From Bacteroidota bacterium (lineage in GTDB: Bacteria > Bacteroidota > Ignavibacteria > SZUA-365), in contig JAGTUW010000258.1 in the NCBI GenBank assembly GCA_018224345.1, positions 1 through 15,679 of the forward strand: a DNA stretch of 15,679 nt, in the 5' to 3' direction. Numbering within the stretch: position 1 is the first letter of the stretch; every line of letters starts with the position of its first letter. The notes beneath the pieces were generated by a model. That model saw nothing but the letters and a program-made list of their open reading frames with translations. It made no database searches and had not been told where the DNA came from. This document shows, piece by piece, positions 7,296 to 14,965 of the stretch. The translations under genes and the position numbers were made by a program.

Positions 7296-8690
7296 TTATT
7301 TACCAATACAGAAACGGGAGAAAATTCCATTTAATACATCGTCCGACGTCACTTCACCGATAATTTCGCCGAGTACTGTCGTGGCATCACGCACTTCCAC
7401 CGAGACGAACTCCTCGGTGGCACCACCCTGCAGGGCATCATCCGCCCGCTGCAATGCGGCAAGACTCAGGCGAAGACAATCAGCGTGCCGTGCATTCGTC
7501 ACCAGCACGCTCCCCGCTTCCGTGGTGTCATGCAAGGAGCGGGCGACCTCGAAGAGCCGCTCGCGAAGAAGATCGAGTCCTCCGGATTCGAGCACGGAAA
7601 CAGGCAGTCCGATTCCACGCAACCTGTCTCTTTCCGCGGCCGGTACAAGATCACTTTTCGTGAACAGAGGGATGAGTCGTGCATCATCTTTCCCGAGCTC
7701 CGCCAGAGTACAAGCCGTTTCCAGCATGTCTTCGCCGCCCGCAGCCTCGCTGAGCAGACAGACGACATCGGCCTCACGCAACATCGCGTGTGTCCGGGCG
7801 ATGCCATGCAGTTCCACGGTATCCCCGGTATCCCGAAGCCCCGCGGTATCGACCATGCGAAAAAGTACGCCCCGCAACAGAAGCGCTTCCTCAATGAAGT
7901 CACGGGTCGTTCCCGGCACATCGGTGACGATCGCCCGGTCCGCGCCGAGCAGGGCATTGAGCAAACTCGATTTCCCGACATTCGGGCAACCGAGAAGGAC
8001 CACGCGAATGCCGTCACGGAGAAGCCGGCCGCTGCCGTAGGATTCCAGCGCAGACCGGATCCGCACCATGGCGTCGCTGATCACCGCGTGCAATTCCTCA
8101 TTGGAGAGAAATGCCACATCCTCTTCGACGAAGTCGAGACTCAGTTCGAGCATGGATGCGATATGCAGAAGCTGCTCACGAATCGCACCGATATATTCCG
8201 ACAGACTCCCTTCGAGTTGGCGCAGTGAGGCACGCCGTGCCTGTTGTGACTGTGCGTGGATCAGATCGGCGACGGCCTCGGCCTGCGTAAGGTCCATGCG
8301 GCCGTTCATGAATGCCCGTCTCGTGAATTCTCCTGCTTCCGCATGTCGCGCACCGGCGTCGAGCAAAGCCTGAAGAACTGAACGGGCAAGGAGCGTCCCG
8401 CCATGGCAACTGATTTCCACACTGTCCTCACCGGTATAGGATTGCGGTGCCCGAAATACGGAGACGAGCACTTCGTCGAGCACTTCCCCATGTGAATCAC
8501 GCACCTTACCGTAATGCACCGTGTGCGAATGAACTGCCCGCAGATCGGCCCCTGTAAAGACAGCGCTCGCGATCTCGATGGATCGTGATCCGGAAAGGCG
8601 AAGCACAGCCAGGCCCGCCGTCCCGGGGGGAGTCGCTATTGCGGCGACCGTGTCGGTGCTCATCATATCCGTCAGTGTCGGGAGGGTCAT
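7296..8690 (-). CDS. mnmE: tRNA uridine-5-carboxymethylaminomethyl(34) synthesis GTPase MnmE
   Basis: 464 aa from ATG 8690 (E. coli MnmE has 454). With MnmG, MnmE installs the aminomethyl or carboxymethylaminomethyl group on wobble U34 of certain tRNAs. The N-terminal folate-binding domain begins DTVAAIATPPGTAGLAVLRL. The GTPase domain has G1 GCPNVGKS (234-241), the K-loop and G2 with GTTRD (260-264), G3 DTAG (281-284) with the catalytic-type Glu 12 residues on at 293, and G4 TKSD (344-347) in place of NKxD. It ends in the diagnostic CIGK. The frame extends to GTG 8732, but family alignment and a GGCGG-like site 6 nt upstream favour ATG 8690. ATG 8666 or 8663 remain possible. mnmG is not nearby. 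First gene of the probable gyrB operon. Confidence 0.95.
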   Translation of the reverse strand: MTLPTLTDMMSTDTVAAIATPPGTAGLAVLRLSGSRSIEIASAVFTGADLRAVHSHTVHYGKVRDSHGEVLDEVLVSVFRAPQSYTGEDSVEISCHGGTLLARSVLQALLDAGARHAEAGEFTRRAFMNGRMDLTQAEAVADLIHAQSQQARRASLRQLEGSLSEYIGAIREQLLHIASMLELSLDFVEEDVAFLSNEELHAVISDAMVRIRSALESYGSGRLLRDGIRVVLLGCPNVGKSSLLNALLGADRAIVTDVPGTTRDFIEEALLLRGVLFRMVDTAGLRDTGDTVELHGIARTHAMLREADVVCLLSEAAGGEDMLETACTLAELGKDDARLIPLFTKSDLVPAAERDRLRGIGLPVSVLESGGLDLLRERLFEVARSLHDTTEAGSVLVTNARHADCLRLSLAALQRADDALQGGATEEFVSVEVRDATTVLGEIIGEVTSDDVLNGIFSRFCIGK

Positions 8691-8721
8691 CGCACACCGC
8701 CATTGATGCCGTTGAAGTGCC

Positions 8722-8738
8722 TGTGTGCACACATGTGT
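8722..8738. promoter_or_regulatory. Overlapping TG/CA palindromes upstream of mnmE
   Basis: TGTGTGCACACA (8722-8733) and ACACATGTGT (8729-8738) are both perfect palindromes. On the minus strand the site contains CACATGTGTG (8737-8728), a near match to sequences before rng and the tlpA-like gene. It may be an operator, but no regulator can be named. Confidence 0.35.
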
Positions 8739-8817
8739 TGCCTGGTCATTGTCATCATTCCTGTCGGCGTGTCTGTCTCAGTATCCCCGTAACGTTGCAA
8801 CTGAACTACACGGCAAA

Positions 8818-8826
8818 TTATCCACG
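8818..8826 (+). promoter_or_regulatory. Single DnaA-box-like sequence
   Basis: TTATCCACG differs from the TTATCCACA DnaA-box consensus only at the last base. It lies in the dciA-mnmE gap. No second box was seen nearby, so this is not evidence for an origin on its own and may be chance. Confidence 0.2.
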
Positions 8827-8854
8827 TTCTTTCTGTTCATTCTTTTCACCTTCG

Positions 8855-9148
8855 TTATCGCAGGCGAATGTCGGTTACAATATTCTCACCCAGTGTTGTG
8901 TTGATCGTGGTGACAAGTTCCTGTCGCATCAGGCTTAATTCCTGCCGCCAGGCCGCATCGACGACATGCAGCCACAGAACTCCGTTCCGCAGGCGAAGCG
9001 GTTCGGCATTCGCCGCGATGGCCGGGCCGACGATCTCTTCCCATTTCTGCAGCACATGCTGCTCGCGAATACCGCGTTCGAGTCCCTCCTCGCGCAACAC
9101 CCGCCGGAGCACGCTTCCCAGTTGTCGGGTTTGCCAGATGCGCTTCAT
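8855..9148 (-). CDS. dciA: DciA-family (DUF721) replicative helicase loader/regulator
   Basis: 97 aa, a single DUF721/DciA domain. DciA interacts with the replicative helicase DnaB and helps its loading in the many bacteria that lack DnaC or DnaI. The family pattern is visible: an N-terminal helix (LGSVLRRVLREEGL), then VLQKWEEIVGPAIAANAEP (32-50) with the conserved W-x-x-I-V-G-x-x-I-A-x-H/N-A-x-P core, then a strand LRNGVLWLHVVDAAWRQEL, and a helix to the end. The ATG overlaps the recF stop as ATGA, so translation is probably coupled. A GGCGGAA-like site lies 5 nt upstream. The dnaN-recF-dciA order is a classic replication cluster and supports the assignment beyond the weakly conserved sequence. 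Confidence 0.88.
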   Translation of the reverse strand: MKRIWQTRQLGSVLRRVLREEGLERGIREQHVLQKWEEIVGPAIAANAEPLRLRNGVLWLHVVDAAWRQELSLMRQELVTTINTTLGENIVTDIRLR

Positions 9149-10281
9149 GCTACTTCCGCCAAAGTATGGACAACACCGCTGTCGATGCGTAATGTCATGT
9201 TCTGTCCGTTGTTCCTCGGAAAGGCATGGAAGATTGCCTGATTCGCCGAGGTGATGAAGGTCTGCCCGAGCTTCCCGACGAGATGCAGGACATTGGCGAG
9301 TCGGTCGTCATCAAGCTCGCTGAACACATCATCGAGCAGGAGAATCGGAACTTCGTCGAGATGCGCATCGACATAGCGGTACTCAGCGAATTTCAACGCG
9401 ATGAGTATGGTTTTGTGCTGGCCCTGCGACGCATGCGCACGCACATCGAAACCGTTGAGAAGAATTTCCAGCTCGTCGCGATGGGGACCGATAGTCGTGC
9501 TTCCCCTTCGCAGGTCCGCTTCCAGCCGTTCCACAAGTACCTGCCGGTAGGCATCCACCGCGTCGGCCGCGGAAGGGTCTACACCTGCGGAAGACAGATA
9601 GCGCAACGCGATGACTTCGTTGCTCGGTGTCAGATCCCGCATGCTCTCACGAAAGTATGGAAGAAATTCGATGACAAAACGTTCGCGGGCGCGTAGTATG
9701 CGAAGCGATACTTCAGCCAGCGACGCGTCCCAGGCTTCCAGCGTCGCCCGAATATCGGATGGTCGCCGGTCATGATCCGAGAGCAGTGCGTTGCGCTGCC
9801 TGAGTGCCCGACGATATGCGAGCAGGTCGAGCAGATACGTATGATGCAGCTGTGAAATGATAAAATCCATGAACGCGCGTCGTTCTCCGGGGCCTCCGGC
9901 CGTTATGGGGCGATGTTGCGGAGAAAGCGCGACTGTCGGGACCAACCCGATCAGATCCGCTGCAGTAGGAAGAAGCGCATTGTCCATTTCTATCTGTTTA
10001 CGACCCATTTCCGTATCATAGGTGATGGCAACACAACGCTTCGATGATGAGGTACTGGTGAAGTTGCCGTCAACTCGATACTGTGCAGCCTCCTTGCGCA
10101 ACAGGCTTCTGTCCTGATGCGTCACAAAACTCCGGGAGGTGGAGAGCAGCGATATCGCTTCGAGGACAGTCGTCTTGCCCGCACCGTTTTCACCGAGGAG
10201 CAAGAGTGTCCCTTCCGGACATTCGATGCTGGTGCCCTGGTGATTGCGGAGATTGGCGATACGCAGGCGGTTGAGAATCAT
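9145..10281 (-). CDS. recF: DNA replication/repair protein RecF
   Basis: 378 aa, usual RecF length. RecF is an SMC-like ATPase that binds gapped DNA and, with RecO and RecR, helps load RecA at stalled forks and daughter-strand gaps. The N terminus has the family start LRIANLRNHQ followed by Walker A GENGAGKT (30-37). The middle holds RAFMDFIISQLHHTYL and YRRALRQRNALL. The C-terminal part carries TTIGPHRDE (262-270), the ABC-type signature region SQGQHKT (285-291), and Walker B ILLLDDVFSELD (313-324). The final STANQ-like segment ITSANQ (343-348) is also typical. The start lies 2 bp after the dnaN stop without a clear ribosome site, which suggests coupled translation. The stop overlaps the dciA start by 4 bases. 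Confidence 0.96.
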   Translation of the reverse strand: MILNRLRIANLRNHQGTSIECPEGTLLLLGENGAGKTTVLEAISLLSTSRSFVTHQDRSLLRKEAAQYRVDGNFTSTSSSKRCVAITYDTEMGRKQIEMDNALLPTAADLIGLVPTVALSPQHRPITAGGPGERRAFMDFIISQLHHTYLLDLLAYRRALRQRNALLSDHDRRPSDIRATLEAWDASLAEVSLRILRARERFVIEFLPYFRESMRDLTPSNEVIALRYLSSAGVDPSAADAVDAYRQVLVERLEADLRRGSTTIGPHRDELEILLNGFDVRAHASQGQHKTILIALKFAEYRYVDAHLDEVPILLLDDVFSELDDDRLANVLHLVGKLGQTFITSANQAIFHAFPRNNGQNMTLRIDSGVVHTLAEVA

Positions 10282-10283
10282 GA

Positions 10284-11411
10284 TCAGGCATTGATGCGCA
10301 GAGGCATCACCAGCATGAGAATATCCTGTTCCTCTTCCTGTTCTTTCGGTTGAAGCAATCCGGCACGCGTCGGGGAACTGAAATAGAAATTCACTTCTTC
10401 GGTCTCGAGATGCTGCAGTGCCTCGATGATGTACCGTGCATTGAAGCCGATGTCGAGTTCCTCATCGACCGAGAAGACAGAGGGGACGGACTCTCGGGCC
10501 TCTCCCCCGATATCCATATCCTCCGCGGATACGCGCACTTCATCCTTCCCGATGGAGAGACGGATCTGATTGGTGATGGCATTCGAAAAAATAGAGCAGC
10601 GCTGTACCGCAGCGATCAGTGCCGCACGATTGACCGTAAGTTGCTTGTCGTTCTCAAGCGGGATAACACTTTCATAATTGGGATACTTCTCATCGATGAT
10701 GCGGCTCGTCAATGCCATTTCGTTGAATGTGAAGCGGACATTGGAGCGGCCGAACTGCACCGTACACTCACCTTCGTCAAGCGATTTTGAAACCACGTGC
10801 AATGCCTTGGCCGGAATGATAACATCACGATCACCCTGCGTATTGGCTGCGGCCAACGCACCGCTTTGCTTTACCCGGACCAGACGATGACCGTCGGTGG
10901 AAACCGCGCGGAATTCATCACCGATCCACTGAAAGAGAACCCCCATCATCGAGGGTCGCAAGTCGTCATTACTCACGGCATAGACAGTGCGACCGATAAT
11001 ACGCTTGAGCAGCCTGGTATCGAGCTGCAGGCCGAAATCCTCCTCCATACCCTCTTTCTTCGGAAAATTCTCCGCATTTTCCCCTGCCATACTGTATTCA
11101 CCCTGATCGGTTTTGATTGTCAGGCGATTCGAGGCATCATCCGATACGAAGGTCAGGTCGGCATGAGGCAGTGCACGCAGTGTCTCATTGAGCTTTTTTG
11201 CGGGCACCGCCGTAAGGCCATCCTCTTCCCCGTTGACGGGCAGCGCGATTGTGATGGTAATTTCCAGATCACTCGCCGTGAGTCGTAAATCGTTCCCGTT
11301 CAAATCGAACAGAACATTCTCGAGAATGGGCAACGTCGACTTCGCAGGAACAACGCTGATAATTTTCGAAAGCGCCTTGTGCAGATCACTGCTCACTGCG
11401 GTAAATTTCAT
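10284..11411 (-). CDS. dnaN: DNA polymerase III subunit beta (sliding clamp)
   Basis: 375 aa. The dimeric ring clamp tethers DNA polymerase III and other DNA enzymes to DNA. Three clamp domains follow one another (about 1-125, 127-250, 251-375). Family landmarks are the start MKFTAVSSDLHKALSKI, TLPILENVLF (26-35), SMAGENAENFP (107-117), the TDGHRL strand of the protein-binding pocket (172-177), YPNYESVIP (243-251) and the C-terminal MPLR (369-372). A short acidic run, KEQEEEQD (356-363), precedes the last strand. The open frame extends 25 codons upstream to ATG 11486, but that extension is not clamp-like, and GGAGGA 4 nt before ATG 11411 fixes the start. First gene of the dnaN-recF-dciA unit. 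dnaA is not next to it. Confidence 0.97.
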   Translation of the reverse strand: MKFTAVSSDLHKALSKIISVVPAKSTLPILENVLFDLNGNDLRLTASDLEITITIALPVNGEEDGLTAVPAKKLNETLRALPHADLTFVSDDASNRLTIKTDQGEYSMAGENAENFPKKEGMEEDFGLQLDTRLLKRIIGRTVYAVSNDDLRPSMMGVLFQWIGDEFRAVSTDGHRLVRVKQSGALAAANTQGDRDVIIPAKALHVVSKSLDEGECTVQFGRSNVRFTFNEMALTSRIIDEKYPNYESVIPLENDKQLTVNRAALIAAVQRCSIFSNAITNQIRLSIGKDEVRVSAEDMDIGGEARESVPSVFSVDEELDIGFNARYIIEALQHLETEEVNFYFSSPTRAGLLQPKEQEEEQDILMLVMPLRINA

Positions 11412-11657
11412 GAAGTCCTCCGGTGGCAAGCTGTTGAGGGAATGCAATATCAATCGGGACAAGCGCAGCGACGGTGAGACCGGCATCGATACACATCTCT
11501 ACAGCCGGATGCGACAGGAGTTGGAAGCCGCGAAACCGTCGTATCGTCATAACCCTGAAATATACAAAAAAACAGAGTCGGAAACCATCGGGGATGACTG
11601 CTCATCCCTCTGTTCAATGTGTGGCGGCACAAGGACGCATCATCGTTCGGCCCTACC
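11412..11657 (-). promoter_or_regulatory. dnaN leader / rng-dnaN intergenic region
   Basis: This 246-bp gap contains the rng terminator at its right side and the dnaN ribosome site GGAGGA (11421-11416) at its left. TATATTTC (11564-11557), just after the terminator T tract, resembles the Bacteroidota -7 element TAnnTTTG with one mismatch, but I see no good -33 partner. No DnaA boxes were found, which argues against this being the usual dnaA-dnaN origin. Confidence 0.4.
11566..11614 (-). terminator. Intrinsic terminator of rng
   Basis: On the minus strand AACAGAG (11614-11608) pairs with CTCTGTT (11577-11571), and the T run continues directly to 11566. Between them lies an inner hairpin, GGATGA-GCAG-TCATCC (plus-strand arms 11592-11597 and 11602-11607). 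The branched fold followed by seven T residues, 44 bp after the rng stop, fits a factor-independent terminator. Confidence 0.72.
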
Positions 11658-13253
11658 CTAAAGAATGTATTCCTTGGTGATATCCCTGTTGCGGCGTCGC
11701 GAGATGACACGGAATTCATCAACACCAAGTGAGAGCTCCGCTTCGATGCGAATGCGTACAAAATACTTGAGCATCAACTTGTTTACATGTGAAAATGTCC
11801 CTTCGGTAAGGAAATCCGCCATCGTAGGATGAACAATGAGCGTCAACCGCATGTCCTTGCTCTGCGTACGGAAACGGCGGAACCACCGCTCGATCTGTGT
11901 GAGCATGGCGGATTTCGACAGCACCCTTCCGGTCCCCTGACAGGTCGGACAGGTGTCACTGAGGGAAATCTGGACACTATCACGCACCCGTTGCCGTGTG
12001 ATCTGCATGAGTCCGAAGTCAGTAAGCGGGAGGATGGTGTATTTCGCACGATCCCGGCGCATCTCACGACGCATTTCCTCGACGAGTTTCCGTTTGTTCT
12101 CTTCCTGATCCATATCGATGTAATCAATCACAATGATTCCACCGAGATCACGCAGGCGAATCTGCCGGGCAATTTCGCGGGCGGACTCCAGATTGGTCCG
12201 CAGGGAATTCAGTTCCTGTTCCCGTTTCGCGGCATAGCGGCCGCTGTTGACGTCGATGACCTTCATTGCCTCGGTATGTTCTATAATCAGATATCCACCA
12301 CTTTTGAGCCAGACCTTCCGGCTCATCGATTGCTGAATCTGTTTTTCTATTCCAAAGGCATCGAAGATCGGGACCCGATCACCATGATAGCTTAGGACAT
12401 CGACTTTATTCGGTGCCACCAGGTTGAGATACGCGCGAATCTCCCGATACAGCCGGCGGGAGTCAACGGCGACGCGCGTCACCTCCTCGGAAAACAGATC
12501 ACGCATGGTACTCGATGACGTGTTCATATCCTTGTAGACCATCATCGGGGGCTGCGCCTTGCGCAACCCGCGTTCAATTTCACGCCAGGATGCGACCAAG
12601 GCCTCCAGGTCGGCACGCAACACTTCCTCCGGTCTGCCTTCCGCCACCGTTCGGATAATGACACCATAGCCGGTCGGCAGGATACCACGCACGAGGCGAC
12701 GCAACCGGCGCTTTTCCTTGAAATTGTTAATCTTTCGGGAAACTCCGATTTTATTGTCGAAAGGCATCAACACCACGAAACGGCCGGGGAGTGCGACTTC
12801 CGTTGTCACGCGCACACCCTTGTTTCCTACCGGTTCCTTGAAAATCTGCACGACGATTTCCTGCCCACGTGTCAGTTGCACGTGTGACGGACGATATTGC
12901 CGACGCCGTGGCTGCCTTCCACGCTTTCCGCGGGTATCCGCAACCGGTTTGCCTTCCTCCTCGTCCTCATCATCTGTCTCTGCACTGTCGGACTGATCGC
13001 CCGTGATCGCACCGAAGTCACGAAAGGCATCTCCAACATCGGAATAGTGAAGAAACGCATCCTGATTCAACCCGATGTTGATAAAGGCCGCCTGTATCCC
13101 CTCCATCACCTTCGCGACAGTCCCGAGATAGATATCTCCGACCATGCGACCCTTTTCTTCACTTTCAACAAACAGTTCGGCCAGTGTGCCGTCTTCGATG
13201 ATCGCAATGCGTTGTGCGTTTTCCGACGCATTGATAATAATTTCTTTCTGCAT
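11658..13253 (-). CDS. rng: Ribonuclease G (RNase E/G family endoribonuclease)
   Basis: 531 aa. It contains the catalytic half shared by RNase E and RNase G and lacks the long C-terminal scaffold of RNase E. Such enzymes cut single-stranded RNA with 5'-end preference during rRNA maturation and mRNA decay. The start MQKEIIINA...RIAIIEDG is typical. The S1 domain (about 35-150) is split by an insertion at about 85-121, acidic first (TDDEDEEEG) and then basic (GKRGRQPRRRQYRP). The metal-binding aspartates are in KVIDVNSGRY (D334) and VIDYIDM (D377). The zinc-link CPTC is at 435-438. The frame extends 16 codons further to GTG 13301, but ATG 13253 matches the family start and has AGGGAT 5 nt upstream. 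It stands alone, with 102 bp before it and a terminator after it. Confidence 0.95.
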   Translation of the reverse strand: MQKEIIINASENAQRIAIIEDGTLAELFVESEEKGRMVGDIYLGTVAKVMEGIQAAFINIGLNQDAFLHYSDVGDAFRDFGAITGDQSDSAETDDEDEEEGKPVADTRGKRGRQPRRRQYRPSHVQLTRGQEIVVQIFKEPVGNKGVRVTTEVALPGRFVVLMPFDNKIGVSRKINNFKEKRRLRRLVRGILPTGYGVIIRTVAEGRPEEVLRADLEALVASWREIERGLRKAQPPMMVYKDMNTSSSTMRDLFSEEVTRVAVDSRRLYREIRAYLNLVAPNKVDVLSYHGDRVPIFDAFGIEKQIQQSMSRKVWLKSGGYLIIEHTEAMKVIDVNSGRYAAKREQELNSLRTNLESAREIARQIRLRDLGGIIVIDYIDMDQEENKRKLVEEMRREMRRDRAKYTILPLTDFGLMQITRQRVRDSVQISLSDTCPTCQGTGRVLSKSAMLTQIERWFRRFRTQSKDMRLTLIVHPTMADFLTEGTFSHVNKLMLKYFVRIRIEAELSLGVDEFRVISRRRNRDITKEYIL

Positions 13254-13355
13254 AATATATCCCTGCTCATGAACGGTGCCTTCAATCCGCCGTGGACACA
13301 CCTGTGTGACGACAAAGTTGAGAAAGCGAAGCGTTCAAGAAAAGTTTTTCGACGA
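13254..13355 (-). promoter_or_regulatory. rng leader with TG/CA inverted repeat
   Basis: CACAC (13297-13301) and GTGTG (13304-13308) form a short inverted repeat with a 2-base spacer. On the minus strand this gives CACAGGTGTG (13306-13297), 43 nt before the rng ATG. It differs by one base from the site before the tlpA-like gene and by one from the site before mnmE. No clear -35/-10 pair was seen. Confidence 0.35.
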
Positions 13356-14963
13356 CTACATCTGCGAAAGCAACGAGAGTCGTACTCCATCAAACGGCAG
13401 AATTTCACGACACACACCGCTGCTGCAGATCAGTCCACCTCGCTCGCTTCCATAACTGAGAGTCGCGACATGGGCATTGCCAAGGCGCCAGGAGAACTCG
13501 GCGGAGCGCCAGAAATCCTTGCCCGAAGGGTCCGTTTTGTCCGTCGTGTACTCAAGACGGATGGTGGCGGACCATTGGGACGCCTGTGCGAATGTCAGCG
13601 CAACGTATTCGTTGAAATAATCCGGTTTTTCGGTGATGAAACTGTCGTGAAAAAATTGCTGCTCGAAACTTGCGCCGATGCTGTATTCGTCGTCCAGCAT
13701 GTATTCGATACGGACAGGAATGGTTGTACTGGCGCTGACATGGGCCAGATTCCCTTCATATGGCGCGTCATGACGACGATTGACGGCGGCACGGATATAG
13801 GAGTGTCCGTCGAAATACCACTCCACTTCACCGTATAATTCCCAGAACGGACTGAACTTTTCATCCAACGTGGGCAGGATGGAGTTCGTTCGTTCGTATG
13901 TGACCAGGAAACCATCGCGTGTCGCGTATCCATGTTGACGACTGGCAACTGCGCCATTGAGATTCAGTGTAATCTTTGGCGAAAGTGCGTAAAAGACGTC
14001 GACCTGCATACCGACCTCGTCATTGAAATCCACGACATGCGGGTTTCGTGACAGCAGTGTAAAATAATGTTCCTTGTGAACGATCGGCGGATTCTGCATC
14101 GGAAGCATACGGGACGGCCGATTCGGGTCGCGATCCTCCTCCCGCACGGCATCGAAGCGGTAATCCTTGTAGTCGACGGTGATGCCAAGACCGAAGTCCG
14201 TCGTATACGACAGCGAACCGTACAGACCTTCACCCGTACTGCTCCCCGAAAGAAAACCACCCGCGGCGGTCGGACGCAGGAAGGTCGTGCGCTTCCATGC
14301 TTGCTGAATGAACAATTCGAAAACGGAAGTGCGCAGGGAAAGCATCAATTCAGGGATATCGGCACGAAGCTGATCGAGGCCGAAAGCCATCGGGAGCTCA
14401 CCATCAACGCCGACCATGCTGCCACCGATACGAAGAAAATCGAGTGGACGCACTTCGACATGCCCGGCTCTTACCGAGTAGGTCTCGATGCGCTCGGGAT
14501 TGAGCAGATCGTTGTAACGCATTTTCCCCATGGCGAAGATGGCATTGACATGATCATTACGATAACTGCCCCGAATTCCATCGAGACGGGTATCGTAATT
14601 TATACCGCGATCCTCGAACAGATTCATCGCGAGTCCTTTGCCGAACAGCGTATAATAATCACCCGCGCGCAATTCCAGTCCTTCTGATGAAAACTCGACA
14701 TAGCGCTTGCGTATACCATTGAATGTGGGGCCGAACTCCGGCGGATCATCATAGAGATGTTCGAAGCCGATGGTGAAATTCTGCCAGAACAGACGCACAT
14801 TCGTCTGATTTTCGATATACTCCTTCCCTCGAATTTCCCCACCGATGACCTGGTCGCCATTTCCGTAGCGCATGAAATTCCCCACCGAATATTCAACCTG
14901 GGCGAATACCGGTACGGCCATCGCAACGAAGAAGAACAAAAAAATCAGCCATACCCGCGTCAT
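13356..14963 (-). CDS. DUF6029-type outer-membrane beta-barrel protein
   Basis: 535 aa. A strong signal peptide (a charged start MTR, a long Phe/Leu-rich core, a cut after VFA at 21|22) is followed by alternating amphipathic strands with many aromatic residues, as in outer-membrane barrels. The segment RAGDYYTLFGKGL (99-111) followed by FEDRGINYDTRLDGIRG (116-132) matches the signature of DUF6029 proteins of Bacteroidota and relatives. Function is unknown. The only two cysteines I see in the mature chain lie near the C terminus in ICSSGVCRE (C513, C518), in a block that looks conserved in relatives as I recall them. ATG 14963 is preferred over GTG 14969 because GGAG lies 5 nt before it. It starts 2 bp after the tlpA-like stop, so the two are co-transcribed and probably co-translated. 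Confidence 0.82.
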   Translation of the reverse strand: MTRVWLIFLFFFVAMAVPVFAQVEYSVGNFMRYGNGDQVIGGEIRGKEYIENQTNVRLFWQNFTIGFEHLYDDPPEFGPTFNGIRKRYVEFSSEGLELRAGDYYTLFGKGLAMNLFEDRGINYDTRLDGIRGSYRNDHVNAIFAMGKMRYNDLLNPERIETYSVRAGHVEVRPLDFLRIGGSMVGVDGELPMAFGLDQLRADIPELMLSLRTSVFELFIQQAWKRTTFLRPTAAGGFLSGSSTGEGLYGSLSYTTDFGLGITVDYKDYRFDAVREEDRDPNRPSRMLPMQNPPIVHKEHYFTLLSRNPHVVDFNDEVGMQVDVFYALSPKITLNLNGAVASRQHGYATRDGFLVTYERTNSILPTLDEKFSPFWELYGEVEWYFDGHSYIRAAVNRRHDAPYEGNLAHVSASTTIPVRIEYMLDDEYSIGASFEQQFFHDSFITEKPDYFNEYVALTFAQASQWSATIRLEYTTDKTDPSGKDFWRSAEFSWRLGNAHVATLSYGSERGGLICSSGVCREILPFDGVRLSLLSQM

Positions 14964-14965
14964 GT

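Larger units (their letters stand above)
8691..8854 (-). promoter_or_regulatory. Leader between dciA and mnmE, likely promoter region of the mnmE-gyrB operon
   Basis: This 164-bp gap is far longer than any gap inside the operon that follows, so a promoter is expected here. It holds two overlapping perfect palindromes, TGTGTGCACACA (8722-8733) and ACACATGTGT (8729-8738), 30-50 bp before the mnmE ATG, and a lone TTATCCACG (8818-8826). I see no convincing -35/-10 pair and no intrinsic terminator for dciA. Confidence 0.4.

Noticed and set aside
6410..7363. 317-codon open frame on the plus strand
   Set aside because: It is antisense to gyrB, which is certain, and runs on into the end of mnmE. It has no recognisable domain.
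8691..8732. N-terminal extension of mnmE to GTG 8732
   Set aside because: The added 14 residues do not resemble MnmE, whose sequence normally starts a few residues before the D-T-x-A-A motif. The extension would also cover the palindromes of the leader.
11412..11486. N-terminal extension of dnaN to ATG 11486
   Set aside because: The clamp family starts at MKFT, and a good GGAGGA site precedes ATG 11411.
11412..11565. dnaN leader as a replication origin
   Set aside because: No DnaA boxes, no AT-rich unwinding stretch and no iterons were found by eye.
12897..13838. 313-codon open frame on the plus strand
   Set aside because: It spans the rng start, the intergenic gap and the end of the DUF6029 gene on the opposite strand. 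No domain pattern was seen.
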